From: Rheinheimera pleomorphica
GTDB taxonomy: Bacteria > Pseudomonadota > Gammaproteobacteria > Enterobacterales > Alteromonadaceae
Direction of reading: 5' to 3'
Assembly (NCBI RefSeq): GCF_011634895.1
Contig: NZ_SIRR01000008.1
Span: 620,001 to 684,000, forward strand
DNA: 64,000 nucleotides
Under the pieces are notes generated by a model, which was not told the DNA's origin, ran no database searches, and was given only the letters and a program-made list of their open reading frames with translations. The position numbers and the translations under genes are program-made. The first letter of the stretch is position 1; each line of letters opens with the position of its first letter. Shown piece after piece: positions 43,592 to 53,403 of this stretch.

Positions 43592-44701
43592 TTAACTTCT
43601 ACCTGCCAGCCAGGCTTGAAAACGTTGCGCACTGCTGCGGTTACGCATAATCAATAGAGTGCCCAGTAGCAAGGCCAGGCCATGCAGCCACCACATACCC
43701 CAGGCCGGCGGAATTTTGCCATCTTCCAGCGCCGAGCGGGCGATGATGAGCAGCGAATAATAGCCCAGATATAGCAGTAACGCCGGTAACAGCCGGCCAA
43801 ACTTACCCTGGCGTGGATTAACCCGGCTTAGCGGCACGGCAATCAGTGTCAGTAACGGAATAGATAACGGAATAGCAATACGCCAATGCCACTCGGCGAT
43901 GGCTTCGGCACTGTCGGCTTGCAGCAGTTCGTAACTGGGCACACTACCTAACTTGCGCCGGCGCTGCTCGACTTCCTGCTCGCGGATCTGAATTTGATAC
44001 TGGGCAAACTCGGTAATTTCATAAGCCGGCGAGGCGACATCACCGGCATAACGGCGGCCCTGCTCCAGTTGCAGCACCTGGGCACCGCTGCTGTCTTCTT
44101 TTACATTACCACTTTGCGCATACACTATGGCGTGTCCGCCCTGCTCATCACGGTTATTATTTTGTGCCACAAACACCCTTGATAGACGGCCACTGTCGCT
44201 GCCGCGGCCAACCTCATGCACAAAAATTACCGCCTTTTCATTTGAGGTATGCTGAAACCGCCCCGGCACGACCGACAGCAAACCGGCATTGGCATCGGCT
44301 TTTTCCAAGGTACGGTATTCCTGCTCTGTGGCCCAGGGGCTTAAAAACAGCGTTATGCTGCCAGCCAGCAGCGCCATCAGCAACGACAACAGCAAGGTAA
44401 GCCGGGTGACATACCATTCGCTGACGCCGGTGGCATGCAGCACGGTCATTTCACTGTCAGCGTAAATCCGGCCATAGGCCACCAAAATGCCAACAAAGGC
44501 ACTGAGCGGCAGAATAATCACCGCCAACTGTGGCAGCTTTAACGCCACTATGCTCATCACCAGTTGACCGGGCAATTCGCCCTCTGAGGCGTCGGCCAGA
44601 ATTTTGACAAAGCGCTGGCTAATGATAATGGTCATCAGAATGATAAATACCGCCAGCTGTGATTTAAAAACCTCAGCTAACAGGTAGCGAAAAATAATCA
44701 A
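43592..44701 (-). CDS. lptF: LPS export permease LptF
   Basis: 369 residues, same fold as LptG: IIFRYLLAEVFKSQLAVF at the start, a family motif SEMTVLHATGVSEWYVTRL after helix 3, and a periplasmic domain around NEKAVIFVHEVGR. Translated together with lptG. Divergent from pepA across 184 bases, as in E. coli. Confidence 0.95.
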   Translation of the reverse strand: MIIFRYLLAEVFKSQLAVFIILMTIIISQRFVKILADASEGELPGQLVMSIVALKLPQLAVIILPLSAFVGILVAYGRIYADSEMTVLHATGVSEWYVTRLTLLLSLLMALLAGSITLFLSPWATEQEYRTLEKADANAGLLSVVPGRFQHTSNEKAVIFVHEVGRGSDSGRLSRVFVAQNNNRDEQGGHAIVYAQSGNVKEDSSGAQVLQLEQGRRYAGDVASPAYEITEFAQYQIQIREQEVEQRRRKLGSVPSYELLQADSAEAIAEWHWRIAIPLSIPLLTLIAVPLSRVNPRQGKFGRLLPALLLYLGYYSLLIIARSALEDGKIPPAWGMWWLHGLALLLGTLLIMRNRSSAQRFQAWLAGRS

Positions 44702-44885
44702 AACGCCCCCTAAAAACCTGCCTTTTTGCTGGAACCCTGGCGATTTTTCAGTAAACTTGATATTTATAGCAATTATTATCGACCAAACGGCGCAGAAAAC
44801 CGAGCTTTTTTATAAATTCACGGTAGAATTTAGCCAATAATGTGCCCAGCTATAGTAGCACAGTCTCTTAGAATCAGGAGTTAGT

Positions 44886-46394
44886 ATGGAGTTCAGCGTA
44901 AAAAGCGGAAGTCCGGAAAAACAACGCAGTGCTTGCATTGTGGTAGGCGTGTACGAACCGCGCCGTCTTTCCGCCGTGGCAGAACAACTGGATAAGATCA
45001 GCGAAGGTTATATCAGCAACCTGCTGCGCCGTGGCGACTTAGAAGGCAAGCCCGGCCAGATGCTGCTGTTACACCATGTACCTAATGTACTGAGTGAGCG
45101 CGTCTTATTAGTCGGCTGCGGCAAAGAGCGTGAACTGGACGAACGCCAGTACCGGCAAATTATTGCCAAAACCATCAGCACGCTAAACGAAACCGGCTCA
45201 ATGGAAGCGGTTTGCTTTTTATCCGAATTACACGTTAAAGGCCGCGACACCTACTGGAAAGTGCGCCACGCGGTAGAAACCACTCAGGACTGCCTGTATG
45301 TGTTTGACCGCTTAAAAAGTAAGAAAGATGAAACCCGCCGGCCATTGCGCAAAATTGTCTTTAACGTGCCAACAAGGCGCGATCTGACCATTGGTGAAAA
45401 AGCGGTAGAACACGGCCTGGCTATCGCGGCCGGTATAAAACAGTGTAAAGACGTCGGCAATATGCCGCCGAATATCTGCACCCCACAGTATCTGGCCGAT
45501 CAGGCGCTGCTGCTGGCCGAAAGCTCCGCCAACATCAGTGTAGACGTGCTGGGGCCGGAAGAGCTGGCCGCGCATGGTATGAACTCTTACCTGGCCGTGG
45601 GCCGCGGTTCGGTTAATGGCCCACGCATGGCGGTGATTAAATACAACGGCGCCGGCAATGACAGTGCCCCTGTGGTATTAGTTGGCAAAGGCTTAACCTT
45701 CGACTCTGGTGGTATCAGCTTAAAGCCGGGCGAAGGCATGGACGAAATGAAGTATGACATGTGCGGCGCCGCTTCTGTGCTTGGCACCATGCATGCTGTG
45801 GTGAATTTAAACCTGCCAATTAACCTGGTTGCCGTGCTGGCTGCCGCTGAGAATATGCCCGATGCCAACGCCTACCGGCCTGGCGATATCCTGACGACGA
45901 TGTCAGGGCAAACGGTAGAAGTGTTAAATACCGATGCTGAAGGCCGCTTGGTACTGTGTGATGCGCTAACCTATGTTGAGCGCTTTGACCCTGAGCTGGT
46001 TATTGATGTAGCCACCCTAACCGGTGCCTGTGTTATTGCGCTGGGTAAGCACGCCACCGGCTTAATGAGCAACCATAACCCGCTGGCGCACGAGATTTTA
46101 AATGCGTCTGAGCAAAGTGGTGACCGCGCCTGGCGCCTGCCACTGTGGGATGATTATCAGGAACAGCTGGAAAGCCCCTTTGCTGACTTTAGCAACTTAG
46201 GTGGCCGTGCTGCCGGTACTATTACCGCGGCCTGCTTTTTGTCACGTTTTACCCGCAAATATAACTGGGCGCATCTGGATATTGCCGGAACCGCCTGGCG
46301 TAGTGGTGGTAAAGACAAAGGCTCTACCGGCCGGCCGGTGCCGCTGCTAACCCAGTTTTTAATTAACCGGGTAGGCCAGCAGCAGGATCACTAA
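44886..46394 (+). CDS. pepA: Leucyl aminopeptidase PepA
   Basis: 502-residue M17 metallopeptidase that trims N-terminal residues; homologues also bind DNA. The signature NTDAEGRL is at residues 348-355, with metal ligands in [11 protein letters not shown] and KYDMCGAA. Length and N-terminal [13 protein letters not shown] are like E. coli PepA. AGGAG precedes the ATG by five bases. Its stop shares one base with the holC start. Confidence 0.97.
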   Translation: MEFSVKSGSPEKQRSACIVVGVYEPRRLSAVAEQLDKISEGYISNLLRRGDLEGKPGQMLLLHHVPNVLSERVLLVGCGKERELDERQYRQIIAKTISTLNETGSMEAVCFLSELHVKGRDTYWKVRHAVETTQDCLYVFDRLKSKKDETRRPLRKIVFNVPTRRDLTIGEKAVEHGLAIAAGIKQCKDVGNMPPNICTPQYLADQALLLAESSANISVDVLGPEELAAHGMNSYLAVGRGSVNGPRMAVIKYNGAGNDSAPVVLVGKGLTFDSGGISLKPGEGMDEMKYDMCGAASVLGTMHAVVNLNLPINLVAVLAAAENMPDANAYRPGDILTTMSGQTVEVLNTDAEGRLVLCDALTYVERFDPELVIDVATLTGACVIALGKHATGLMSNHNPLAHEILNASEQSGDRAWRLPLWDDYQEQLESPFADFSNLGGRAAGTITAACFLSRFTRKYNWAHLDIAGTAWRSGGKDKGSTGRPVPLLTQFLINRVGQQQDH

Positions 46395-46852
46395 TGCACG
46401 TTAGCTTTTACCTGCTAAGCGACACAGCGGCAGACGATACCGCGAGCCAAAATGAGCTGAGCACTGTGCCAGCTCATTTTGCTTTAGCCTGCCAGCTGTG
46501 CGCCGACTTGTACCGCGCCAGGCAGCGTGTTTTCGTTTATACTGCCAACCAGCAACAGGCAGAAGCGTTTGACGAGCTGCTGTGGCAGTTTGATGCAGAG
46601 CGTTTTGTGCCACATAACTTAAGCGGCGAAGGCCCAAAATACGGCGCACCGGTCGAAATAAGCTGGCAGGCGCCAAAACAACAGCGGCAGGTACTAATTA
46701 ACCTGACCGACACGGTGCCGGCCTTTGCCAACCGCTTTAGCCAAATTATCGAATTTGTTCCCACTGCCGCGCCCGACAAGGCGCTGGCGCGGGAGCGTTT
46801 TAAGCACTATCGTCAGCAGGGCATTACGCCAACTACCGTCAATGCCGGCTGA
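46394..46852 (+). CDS. holC: DNA polymerase III chi subunit HolC
   Basis: 152 residues. FYLLSDTA at the start, a motif FALACQLCADLYRARQRVFV and the SSB-contact region further on correspond to HolC. Start ATG shares a base with the pepA stop (TAATG), and valS follows after 15 bases, the usual pepA-holC-valS order. Confidence 0.93.
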   Translation: MHVSFYLLSDTAADDTASQNELSTVPAHFALACQLCADLYRARQRVFVYTANQQQAEAFDELLWQFDAERFVPHNLSGEGPKYGAPVEISWQAPKQQRQVLINLTDTVPAFANRFSQIIEFVPTAAPDKALARERFKHYRQQGITPTTVNAG

Positions 46853-46867
46853 GCTACAGGTACTATC

Positions 46868-49723
46868 ATGGAAAAGACGTTTAACCCCAGTGAAATAGAA
46901 CAGGCCATGTATAACGCATGGGAAGCCAAAGGCTACTTTAAACCCAGCGGCGACGACAGCCATGGCAACTACTGCATTATGATCCCGCCGCCGAATGTAA
47001 CCGGCAGTCTGCATATGGGCCATGCGTTTCAACAAACCATTATGGATGCGCTGATCCGTTACCAACGCATGCAGGGCAAAAATACGCTGTGGCAAGCCGG
47101 TACCGACCACGCCGGTATTGCCACCCAAATGGTGGTAGAACGCAAACTGGCCGCCGAGGGCCAACCGGGGCGTCATGCCCTTGGTCGCGATGCTTTTATC
47201 GATAAAATCTGGCAGTGGAAGGCAGAATCTGGCGGTAATATCAGCGCGCAAATGCGTCGGCTGGGTAACTCAGTAGACTGGCAACGTGAGCGGTTTACCA
47301 TGGACGAAGGCCTGTCTAACGCGGTGCAGGAAGTGTTTGTCCGCCTGTTTGACGACGACCTGATTTATCGCGGTAAGCGCCTGGTGAACTGGGATCCGAA
47401 ACTGCACACCGCCATCTCTGATCTGGAAGTGGAAAACAAAGAGCAAAAAGGCCAGATGTGGCACCTGCGTTATCCGCTGGCGGATGGCGCACGCACCGCT
47501 GAGGGTAAAGATTATCTGGTGGTGGCGACCACCCGGCCAGAAACCATGCTCGGCGACACCGGCGTAGCGGTTAACCCCAAAGACGAGCGCTATCAGGCAC
47601 TGATAGGCAAAGAGATCGTCCTGCCACTGGTAAACCGCCGCATTCCTATCGTTGCAGACGAGCACGCCGATATGGAAAAAGGCACCGGTTGCGTCAAAAT
47701 TACCCCGGCGCACGACTTTAACGACTACGAAGTCGGTAAACGTCAGCAGCTACCGATGATTAACGTCATGACACCCGACGCCACTATCCGTGCAGACGGC
47801 GAATGCTTCCACAGCAATGGCGAAGCGAATAGCGAGATGACAGCAGCAATTCCGGCCGAGTATCAGGGCCTGGACCGTTATGCCGCGCGTAAGGCCATTG
47901 TTGCCGCTTTCGATGCAGCCGGCTTGCTGGACAAAGTTGAAGAGCATAACAATACCCTGCCTTATGGTGATCGTAGCGGCGTGGTGATAGAACCGCTGTT
48001 AACCGATCAGTGGTATGTACGGGTAGCGCCGTTGGCCAAAACGGCGGTAGAGGCCGTTGAAAGCGGCCAAATCGAATTTGTCCCCAAGCAATACGAAAAC
48101 ATGTACTACAGCTGGATGCGTGACATTCAGGATTGGTGTATTTCACGCCAGCTGTGGTGGGGCCACCGTATTCCGGCCTGGTATGACGAGAACGGCAAAG
48201 TGTATGTTGGCCGCAACGAAGCCGAAGTGCGCGCCAAGCACCAGTTGGCTGACAGCATCACGCTAAAACAGGATGACGACGTACTGGATACCTGGTTTAG
48301 CTCAGCGCTGTGGACTTTCTCTACCTTGGGTTGGCCAGAAGATACCGCCGAGCTGCGCACCTTCCACCCTACCGATGTACTGGTAACCGGTTTTGACATC
48401 ATCTTCTTCTGGGTGGCGCGGATGATCATGATGACCATGCATTTTATTAAAGATAAAGACGGCAAACCGCAGGTCCCGTTTAAAACCGTGTACGTAACGG
48501 GTCTTATCCGCGATGAAAACGGCGATAAGATGTCAAAATCCAAGGGCAATGTCATTGACCCGCTGGATATGATTGATGGTATCAGCCTGCCGGATCTGCT
48601 GGCCAAGCGCACCAGCAACCTGATGCAGCCACAGCTGGCAGAGAAAATTGCCAAAGCCACCGAAAAGCAGTTTCCGGACGGCATCAGCGCCAGCGGTACT
48701 GACGCCCTGCGTTTTACCCTGGCCGCACTGGCCTCAACCGGCCGTGATATCAACTGGGACATGAAACGCTTAGAAGGTTACCGTAACTTCTGCAATAAGC
48801 TGTGGAATGCCAGCCGCTATGTGCTGATGAACACCGAAAGCCAGGACTGCGGCTTTAATGGCGGCGACATGCAATTATCACTGGCTGACAAGTGGATTTT
48901 GGCGCAGTACCAGCAAACGGTGAAGCAGGTACGACAGTACTTTGACAGCTACCGCTTTGATTTAGCCGCCACCGCCTTGTACGAATTTACCTGGAACCAA
49001 TTCTGTGACTGGTATTTAGAGCTGACCAAGCCGGTGCTGTTTAAAGGTAACGAGGCGCAGCAACGCGCTACCCGCCATACGTTGGTTACCGTGCTGGAAA
49101 GCTTGCTGCGTTTAATGCACCCTATAATGCCGTTTATTACTGAAACCATCTGGCAATCGGTAAAACCGCTGGCAGACATTGCTGCTGAAAGCATTATGCT
49201 GCAAGCCTATCCAGACGTAGATGACAGCCTGATTGACAGCACCGCTACCGCCGATTTGGAATGGCTAAAGGCGGTGATCACGGCCATTCGTAATGTGCGC
49301 GGTGAGATGAATATCGCGCCCAGCAAGCCGCTCAGCATACTGCTGCGCAACCTGAATAGCGAAGAGCAACGCCGGTTAAGCGAAAACCAGAATTTCTTAA
49401 TGAACCTGGCCAAGCTGGAAAATATTACCGTGTTAGCTGCAGGCGAGCAGGCACCCACTTGTGCTGCACAGTTAATCGGCAGCATGGATTTACTTATCCC
49501 GATGGCCGGTTTAATTGATAAAGACGCCGAGCTTAGCCGTATTGCCAAACAGCTGGAAAAAACCCAGCAGGAACTGGCCCGGGTAGCCGGTAAACTGGCC
49601 AATGAAGGCTTTGTCGCCAAGGCACCGGAAGCGGTACTGCAAAAAGAGCGCGCCAAGCAAGCCGAGCTGGAGCAAGCCGTAGCCAAACTGCAAGCCCAGC
49701 AAGCGGAAATCGCGGCGTTATAA
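46868..49723 (+). CDS. valS: Valyl-tRNA synthetase ValS
   Basis: 951 residues, class I synthetase charging tRNA-Val. HIGH-type motif HMGH at residues 49-52 in [18 protein letters not shown] at residues 554-558 in [10 protein letters not shown], editing domain around [15 protein letters not shown], anticodon-binding domain, and a C-terminal coiled coil (about 890-951, [15 protein letters not shown]) as in bacterial ValS. Confidence 0.98.
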   Translation: MEKTFNPSEIEQAMYNAWEAKGYFKPSGDDSHGNYCIMIPPPNVTGSLHMGHAFQQTIMDALIRYQRMQGKNTLWQAGTDHAGIATQMVVERKLAAEGQPGRHALGRDAFIDKIWQWKAESGGNISAQMRRLGNSVDWQRERFTMDEGLSNAVQEVFVRLFDDDLIYRGKRLVNWDPKLHTAISDLEVENKEQKGQMWHLRYPLADGARTAEGKDYLVVATTRPETMLGDTGVAVNPKDERYQALIGKEIVLPLVNRRIPIVADEHADMEKGTGCVKITPAHDFNDYEVGKRQQLPMINVMTPDATIRADGECFHSNGEANSEMTAAIPAEYQGLDRYAARKAIVAAFDAAGLLDKVEEHNNTLPYGDRSGVVIEPLLTDQWYVRVAPLAKTAVEAVESGQIEFVPKQYENMYYSWMRDIQDWCISRQLWWGHRIPAWYDENGKVYVGRNEAEVRAKHQLADSITLKQDDDVLDTWFSSALWTFSTLGWPEDTAELRTFHPTDVLVTGFDIIFFWVARMIMMTMHFIKDKDGKPQVPFKTVYVTGLIRDENGDKMSKSKGNVIDPLDMIDGISLPDLLAKRTSNLMQPQLAEKIAKATEKQFPDGISASGTDALRFTLAALASTGRDINWDMKRLEGYRNFCNKLWNASRYVLMNTESQDCGFNGGDMQLSLADKWILAQYQQTVKQVRQYFDSYRFDLAATALYEFTWNQFCDWYLELTKPVLFKGNEAQQRATRHTLVTVLESLLRLMHPIMPFITETIWQSVKPLADIAAESIMLQAYPDVDDSLIDSTATADLEWLKAVITAIRNVRGEMNIAPSKPLSILLRNLNSEEQRRLSENQNFLMNLAKLENITVLAAGEQAPTCAAQLIGSMDLLIPMAGLIDKDAELSRIAKQLEKTQQELARVAGKLANEGFVAKAPEAVLQKERAKQAELEQAVAKLQAQQAEIAAL

Positions 49724-49731
49724 CAACTGAT

Positions 49732-49756
49732 ACGCCGGCAAGACGCCGGCGTTTTT
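49732..49756 (+). terminator. Intrinsic terminator after valS
   Basis: CGCCGGC/GCCGGCG with five-base loop, then five T. It ends 13 bases before the next ATG, so transcription into the pilin genes may be attenuated. Confidence 0.82.
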
Positions 49757-49768
49757 CTAAGGAAAGAG

Positions 49769-50533
49769 ATGAACTGGTCAGATTTTCACTCCAACTGCCG
49801 CTTTTTGGCGGTGTCAGACCACCAAACCGACGCTGGCACTAACGCCAACGACAGCCTGTGCCAGCAATTATGGGCAGCGCTGCTTAAGTTGCCGGAGGCT
49901 CAACGCCGACAAAGCGCTGAGCTTTATGGTCAGTTAAGTTTTCAACAGACGCTATGGGCGCAAAACAGTATCAATGCCTTGCTCTACCTCAGTCTGCTGT
50001 ATGGTATTTTTCTGTTTATCTCTGCCTTGCATCTGGTAATTATCTGGCCAAGCTTTGATGATTTTTACCGCCAATTAGACCCGGCATTTAACCTTACCGC
50101 TGGCGGTCTGCGCCAGGCCTGGCCGTTGCTGATGTTAGTATGCAGCGCGCTGTTGCTGGGTAACTGGTTATATTTTATTACGGTTAAACGGCTACTTGCT
50201 GGCCAGTCGACTGAGCTTAGCAGTAAATTAATACCGCGCCTTGCCCGGCGTAATATTAACCGCCTGACGGCATTGGCCTGGTACCCTATTACGCAACACC
50301 AGCAAACTGACAACCCACTGCAGCGGCAACTGCAACCACTGCGGCAACAGCCTTGTCTGCTGGCATGCGAGCTACAACAACAATGGGTGCAGTGCCAGCA
50401 GCAAATTACACTGAGCCTAAACAGCAGAATGAAAACCCTGCAGCTGGCCAATGCTGTGTTAATCACCGCAGCCGTTGCCCAGTTACTGTTTGTTAATTAT
50501 CAGCATTTGTTCGACATGGGAGTCGTAGTATGA
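49769..50533 (+). CDS. Uncharacterised membrane protein linked to a pilin (GspF-like?)
   Basis: 254 residues, not recognised with certainty. Three hydrophobic segments (about 66-90, 112-134, 228-245) and a Gln-rich cytoplasmic part (HQQTDNPLQRQLQPLRQQ) resemble half of a GspF/PilC-type inner membrane protein, but the conserved GspF motifs are not evident. AAGGAAAGAG precedes the ATG. Its stop overlaps the pilin start by four bases, so the pair is translated together; this is the main clue to function. Confidence 0.6.
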   Translation: MNWSDFHSNCRFLAVSDHQTDAGTNANDSLCQQLWAALLKLPEAQRRQSAELYGQLSFQQTLWAQNSINALLYLSLLYGIFLFISALHLVIIWPSFDDFYRQLDPAFNLTAGGLRQAWPLLMLVCSALLLGNWLYFITVKRLLAGQSTELSSKLIPRLARRNINRLTALAWYPITQHQQTDNPLQRQLQPLRQQPCLLACELQQQWVQCQQQITLSLNSRMKTLQLANAVLITAAVAQLLFVNYQHLFDMGVVV

Positions 50534-51009
50534 AACAGCTAGTCCGGGGCTTTACCTTAATAGAACTGATGGTCGTCGTCGCCATGATAGGTATACTGGC
50601 ATCGGTTGCGCTGCCCTCTTATCAGGTTTATCTGCACCGCGCTGATATGGTTGAAGCCTTGTCGTTGTCTTCAACCGCCCGGGAAGAAATTAGCCAGTAT
50701 TATAAACAGCAGCTCAGTTTTCCGGCTGATAATGCCGCGGCGGGGTTGCCCCCGGCAGATAAGCTGATAGGCAACCGCGTTAGTGCAATTCATATTGAAC
50801 AAGGCGCCATTCATATCACCCTGGGCCATAAAATTGCCCAACCACTGCAGGGTAAAATATTAAGCTACCGCCCCGCCGTAGTCGATGGCAGCCCTGCCAG
50901 CCCGATATCCTGGTTATGTGGCTACGACACCGCCGTAACGGGTATGCAAGCGATAGGCGAAAACAAAACCACAGTACCGCCTGAGCTATTGCCATCGAAC
51001 TGCCGTTAA
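50530..51009 (+). CDS. Type IV pilin-like protein
   Basis: 159 residues. Short leader MKQLVRG, then the prepilin peptidase site with FTLIELMVVVAMIGILAS and E5 of the mature protein. The alpha-1 helix continues to SYQVYLHRADMVEALSL. Two cysteines (in WLCGYD and PSNCR) likely form the C-terminal D-loop disulfide. Length fits a PilA-type or minor pilin. No pilus assembly gene except the preceding unknown gene is nearby, so it is an orphan. Confidence 0.9.
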   Translation: MKQLVRGFTLIELMVVVAMIGILASVALPSYQVYLHRADMVEALSLSSTAREEISQYYKQQLSFPADNAAAGLPPADKLIGNRVSAIHIEQGAIHITLGHKIAQPLQGKILSYRPAVVDGSPASPISWLCGYDTAVTGMQAIGENKTTVPPELLPSNCR

Positions 51010-51044
51010 GCATTTAAAACCGCCAAAGCTCAACCAGATCACAG

Positions 51045-51072
51045 TTGTAGAACGCAAAATTTTTGCTATGAT
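51045..51072 (+). promoter_or_regulatory. Promoter of the NhaC-type gene leader
   Basis: TTGTAG (51045-51050), 16-base spacer, TATGAT (51067-51072) preceded by TGC, an extended -10. Transcription should begin near 51079, giving a leader of about 193 bases. Confidence 0.65.
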
Positions 51073-51078
51073 TGCGCG

Positions 51079-51271
51079 GTATTTCGGCAACTGGCTGACT
51101 ATACGCTTGCACTGCGTATTTATGCAGTAAAGTCTGGTGTTTAGCGCGCGGTTATTTGGCGCAGCACAGCGGATAAATGCAAGCAGCCGCGCCGTTGGGT
51201 TGGGTTATCTGCTGCAACGGTTCACTTAACGCTTATCCGGCCTGCCGGATTTTTTTTACTGAGAATAATCA
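51079..51271 (+). promoter_or_regulatory. Structured leader RNA, candidate riboswitch or attenuator
   Basis: The leader ends in an intrinsic terminator (51235-51257) 14 bases before the NhaC-type ATG. A 5' hairpin is formed by ATACGC/GCGTAT (51101-51106, 51114-51119). The segment 51161-51176 can pair in two exclusive ways: GCAGC and GATAA with TTATC and GCTGC (51205-51215), or CGGATAA (51170-51176) with TTATCCG (51233-51239), which would break the terminator. I also see CCGTTG/CAACGG (51192-51197, 51215-51220). This is riboswitch-like layout. It does not match the lysine riboswitch consensus motifs that I know. Confidence 0.65.
51235..51257 (+). terminator. Regulatory terminator in the NhaC-type leader
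   Basis: ATCCGG/CCGGAT with CCTG loop, followed by a run of eight T. Located upstream of the gene, not after one, so it must act as an attenuator. Confidence 0.85.
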
Positions 51272-52744
51272 ATGATGTCAGCAGATACCCTGGTCGAGAG
51301 TCTCGCCGAACCTGTTGCCGCAGCGGCCGAAGCGGCCGCTGTTACCCCTACCGCTATTAGCCTGATCCCACCTGTGGTGGTGCTGGCTATTGCTATCTGG
51401 TTAAAACGGCCAATTTTAGCCCTGGTGATGGGGGCTATTGCCGGCCTGTTGCTGTTATCTCCTGCCGGCGCACTTAGCAATATGGCCGATACCTCATTGC
51501 GGGTAATGCAGGATGAAACCATCGGCTGGCTTATTCTGGTGTGTGGTGGTTTTGGCTCATTAATTGCGTTACTGGTGCATACCGGCGGAGCCTTTGCCTT
51601 TGGCCGCGCCGCGCAAAATGTGGCGAAAGGCCGTAAATCCTCGCTGCTGATGACCTGCTTTTTGGGCATAGTGATCTTTGTAGATGACTATTTAAATGCG
51701 CTGACTGTCGGCGAAACCATGAAGCGTATCACCGATAAATATAAAGTCTCGCGTGAGATGCTGGCTTATGTGGTCGACTCTACCGCGGCACCTATCTGTG
51801 TGCTCATTCCTATTTCGACCTGGGCGGTGTTTTTTGGCGGCTTACTGGTGGCCAATGATGTCGCCCCTGCCGGCGATGCCAGCGGTATTCAAACCTATAT
51901 TTCGGCCATTCCGTATATGTTATATGCCTGGCTGGCGATGCTGATGGTGATTTTGGTGATCTTAGGTGTAGTGCCCGTATTTGGCCCGATGAAAAAAGCC
52001 GAGCTGGCCGCCCGGCAAGCCACCATTGCGGCGGTAGATGCGCCCAACTCGGCTACCACGGCACAAGATACGCACTCCGCCGACGACTTTGCTGTGCAGT
52101 CGTTTGAGCAAGAGTTTGAACAAGCCGATAAAAGCGGCGGCAAACTGCATAACTTCCTGCTGCCGATGATTATGCTGGTCGGCTTTACCATCTGGTTTGA
52201 TATCGACGTCTGGCAAGGCCTGTTGATGACTTTCGTGATCACCCTGCCGCTATATCTGCTGCAGCGGCTGATGACGATAAGCGAAATGATGGACCAGATG
52301 ATCCACGGCTTTAAAACCATGCTGCCGGCTATTTGTACCGTTATTGCTGCTTTTGTGTTTAAAGATGTGTGTGATCAGCTGGGCCTGCCGCAGTTTATCA
52401 TCGACAATCTGGCGCCTTATATGAGTGCCCAGTTGCTACCGGCGCTGGTGTTTTTCTCCATGGCGATCCTGGCCTTTGCCACCGGCTCGTCCTGGGGTAT
52501 TTTCGCCGTGTCTATTCCCATTGTGATGCCGCTGGCGTTTGCGGTGGAAGCCAATATTCCGCTGGTAATAGGTGCGCTGCTATCGGCCAGTTCGTTTGGT
52601 AGCCAGGCCTGTTTTTACAGCGACTCTACCGTACTGGCCGCACAAGGCTCTGGCTGCAACCTGATGAGCCATGCCTTAACCCAGTTCCCCTATGCCTTTA
52701 TGGCGGCGGTACTGGCATTTTTTGGCTTTTTAGCCCTGGCGTAA
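51272..52744 (+). CDS. NhaC-family Na+/H+ antiporter or amino-acid exporter
   Basis: 490 residues, about 11 helices. Family features: LILVCGGFGSLIALLVHTGG, FVDDYLNALTVGETMKRITD, VDSTAAPICVLIPISTW and ATGSSWGIFAVSIPIVMPL, all typical of the NhaC superfamily (MleN, LysW, TetA-L related). A hydrophilic loop of about 70 residues (240-300) is rich in Ala, Asp and Glu. Two adjacent ATGs (51272, 51275) both fit; GAGAAT is the only ribosome site. The leader RNA suggests control by a metabolite or ion. Substrate cannot be told. Confidence 0.85.
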   Translation: MMSADTLVESLAEPVAAAAEAAAVTPTAISLIPPVVVLAIAIWLKRPILALVMGAIAGLLLLSPAGALSNMADTSLRVMQDETIGWLILVCGGFGSLIALLVHTGGAFAFGRAAQNVAKGRKSSLLMTCFLGIVIFVDDYLNALTVGETMKRITDKYKVSREMLAYVVDSTAAPICVLIPISTWAVFFGGLLVANDVAPAGDASGIQTYISAIPYMLYAWLAMLMVILVILGVVPVFGPMKKAELAARQATIAAVDAPNSATTAQDTHSADDFAVQSFEQEFEQADKSGGKLHNFLLPMIMLVGFTIWFDIDVWQGLLMTFVITLPLYLLQRLMTISEMMDQMIHGFKTMLPAICTVIAAFVFKDVCDQLGLPQFIIDNLAPYMSAQLLPALVFFSMAILAFATGSSWGIFAVSIPIVMPLAFAVEANIPLVIGALLSASSFGSQACFYSDSTVLAAQGSGCNLMSHALTQFPYAFMAAVLAFFGFLALA

Positions 52745-52767
52745 CAGCCACAAACCCACTCCGTAAT

Positions 52768-52796
52768 AAAGGCGCTAATGACAGCGCCTTTTTTTT
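52768..52796 (+). terminator. Intrinsic terminator after the NhaC-type gene
   Basis: GGCGCT/AGCGCC with six-base loop and eight T. Confidence 0.9.
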
Positions 52797-52901
52797 ATCA
52801 GCTTATTTTTCAACAATTTGTCACTTTTTTATCCCTGACAAAACGGCGTTACACTGTTACCTTATATAACAACACTGAACTGCCTGTTTACCGGAGGCAT
52901 T

Positions 52902-53393
52902 ATGCTGACCTTACTGGCTAAAATTCTTAAAGTTTTGAACTCCGAAGCCTCGCCCTGGCAGATTGGCTGGGCTATCGCCCTGGGTTTGTTTATCGGTATT
53001 TTGCCGTTTGGCTTGCTAAGTTTACTGATCGTATTGATTGTCTGCCTGCTGACGGTCAATTTATCCACCTTTATTGTGGTCTGGGGCCTGACCGAAGGCC
53101 TGATGCTGCTGTTTGCCGATCCACTGGAGCGCCTGACCTGGCAATATGCTCAGAATGAACAATTATTGCAGCTGTTAGCCAATACCGAAACGCTGCAACT
53201 GTTACATTTGCACCATACCCTGACCCTGGGCGCCTTTTTGCTCGGTGCCTTACTACTGCTGCCGGTGGCCTGGCTGGCAAAAGTGCTGGTACTGCAATAC
53301 CGCTCGCGCATTATGACCAGCGTGCAAAAATGGAAAATTATGCAGATGCTTAAAGCCAGCAAGCTGTACGCCCTGTATGAAAAAATGAATTAA
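52902..53393 (+). CDS. TIGR03546 family membrane protein
   Basis: 163 residues, three or four hydrophobic segments, starting LLAKILKVLNSEASPWQIGW with ALGLFIGILPFGL, as in TIGR03546 (DUF2062-like). GGAGG precedes the ATG by six bases. Always found next to TIGR03545, as here (10-base gap). Function unknown; a membrane partner of the AsmA-like neighbour is likely. Confidence 0.82.
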   Translation: MLTLLAKILKVLNSEASPWQIGWAIALGLFIGILPFGLLSLLIVLIVCLLTVNLSTFIVVWGLTEGLMLLFADPLERLTWQYAQNEQLLQLLANTETLQLLHLHHTLTLGAFLLGALLLLPVAWLAKVLVLQYRSRIMTSVQKWKIMQMLKASKLYALYEKMN

Positions 53394-53403
53394 GGAGCGC
53401 GCC

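Noticed and set aside
47270..47713. 147-codon antisense frame in valS
   Set aside because: Frames of this size are expected opposite GC-rich conserved genes; no ribosome site, no family resemblance.
48127..48762. 211-codon antisense frame in valS
   Set aside because: Serine/arginine-rich shadow of valS; no start signal or homology clue.
51079..51271. Lysine riboswitch upstream of the NhaC-type gene
   Set aside because: The location is typical for LysW control, but the conserved AGAGGNGC and GCCGAA-type core motifs are absent by eye. Kept as an unclassified leader; Infernal would decide.
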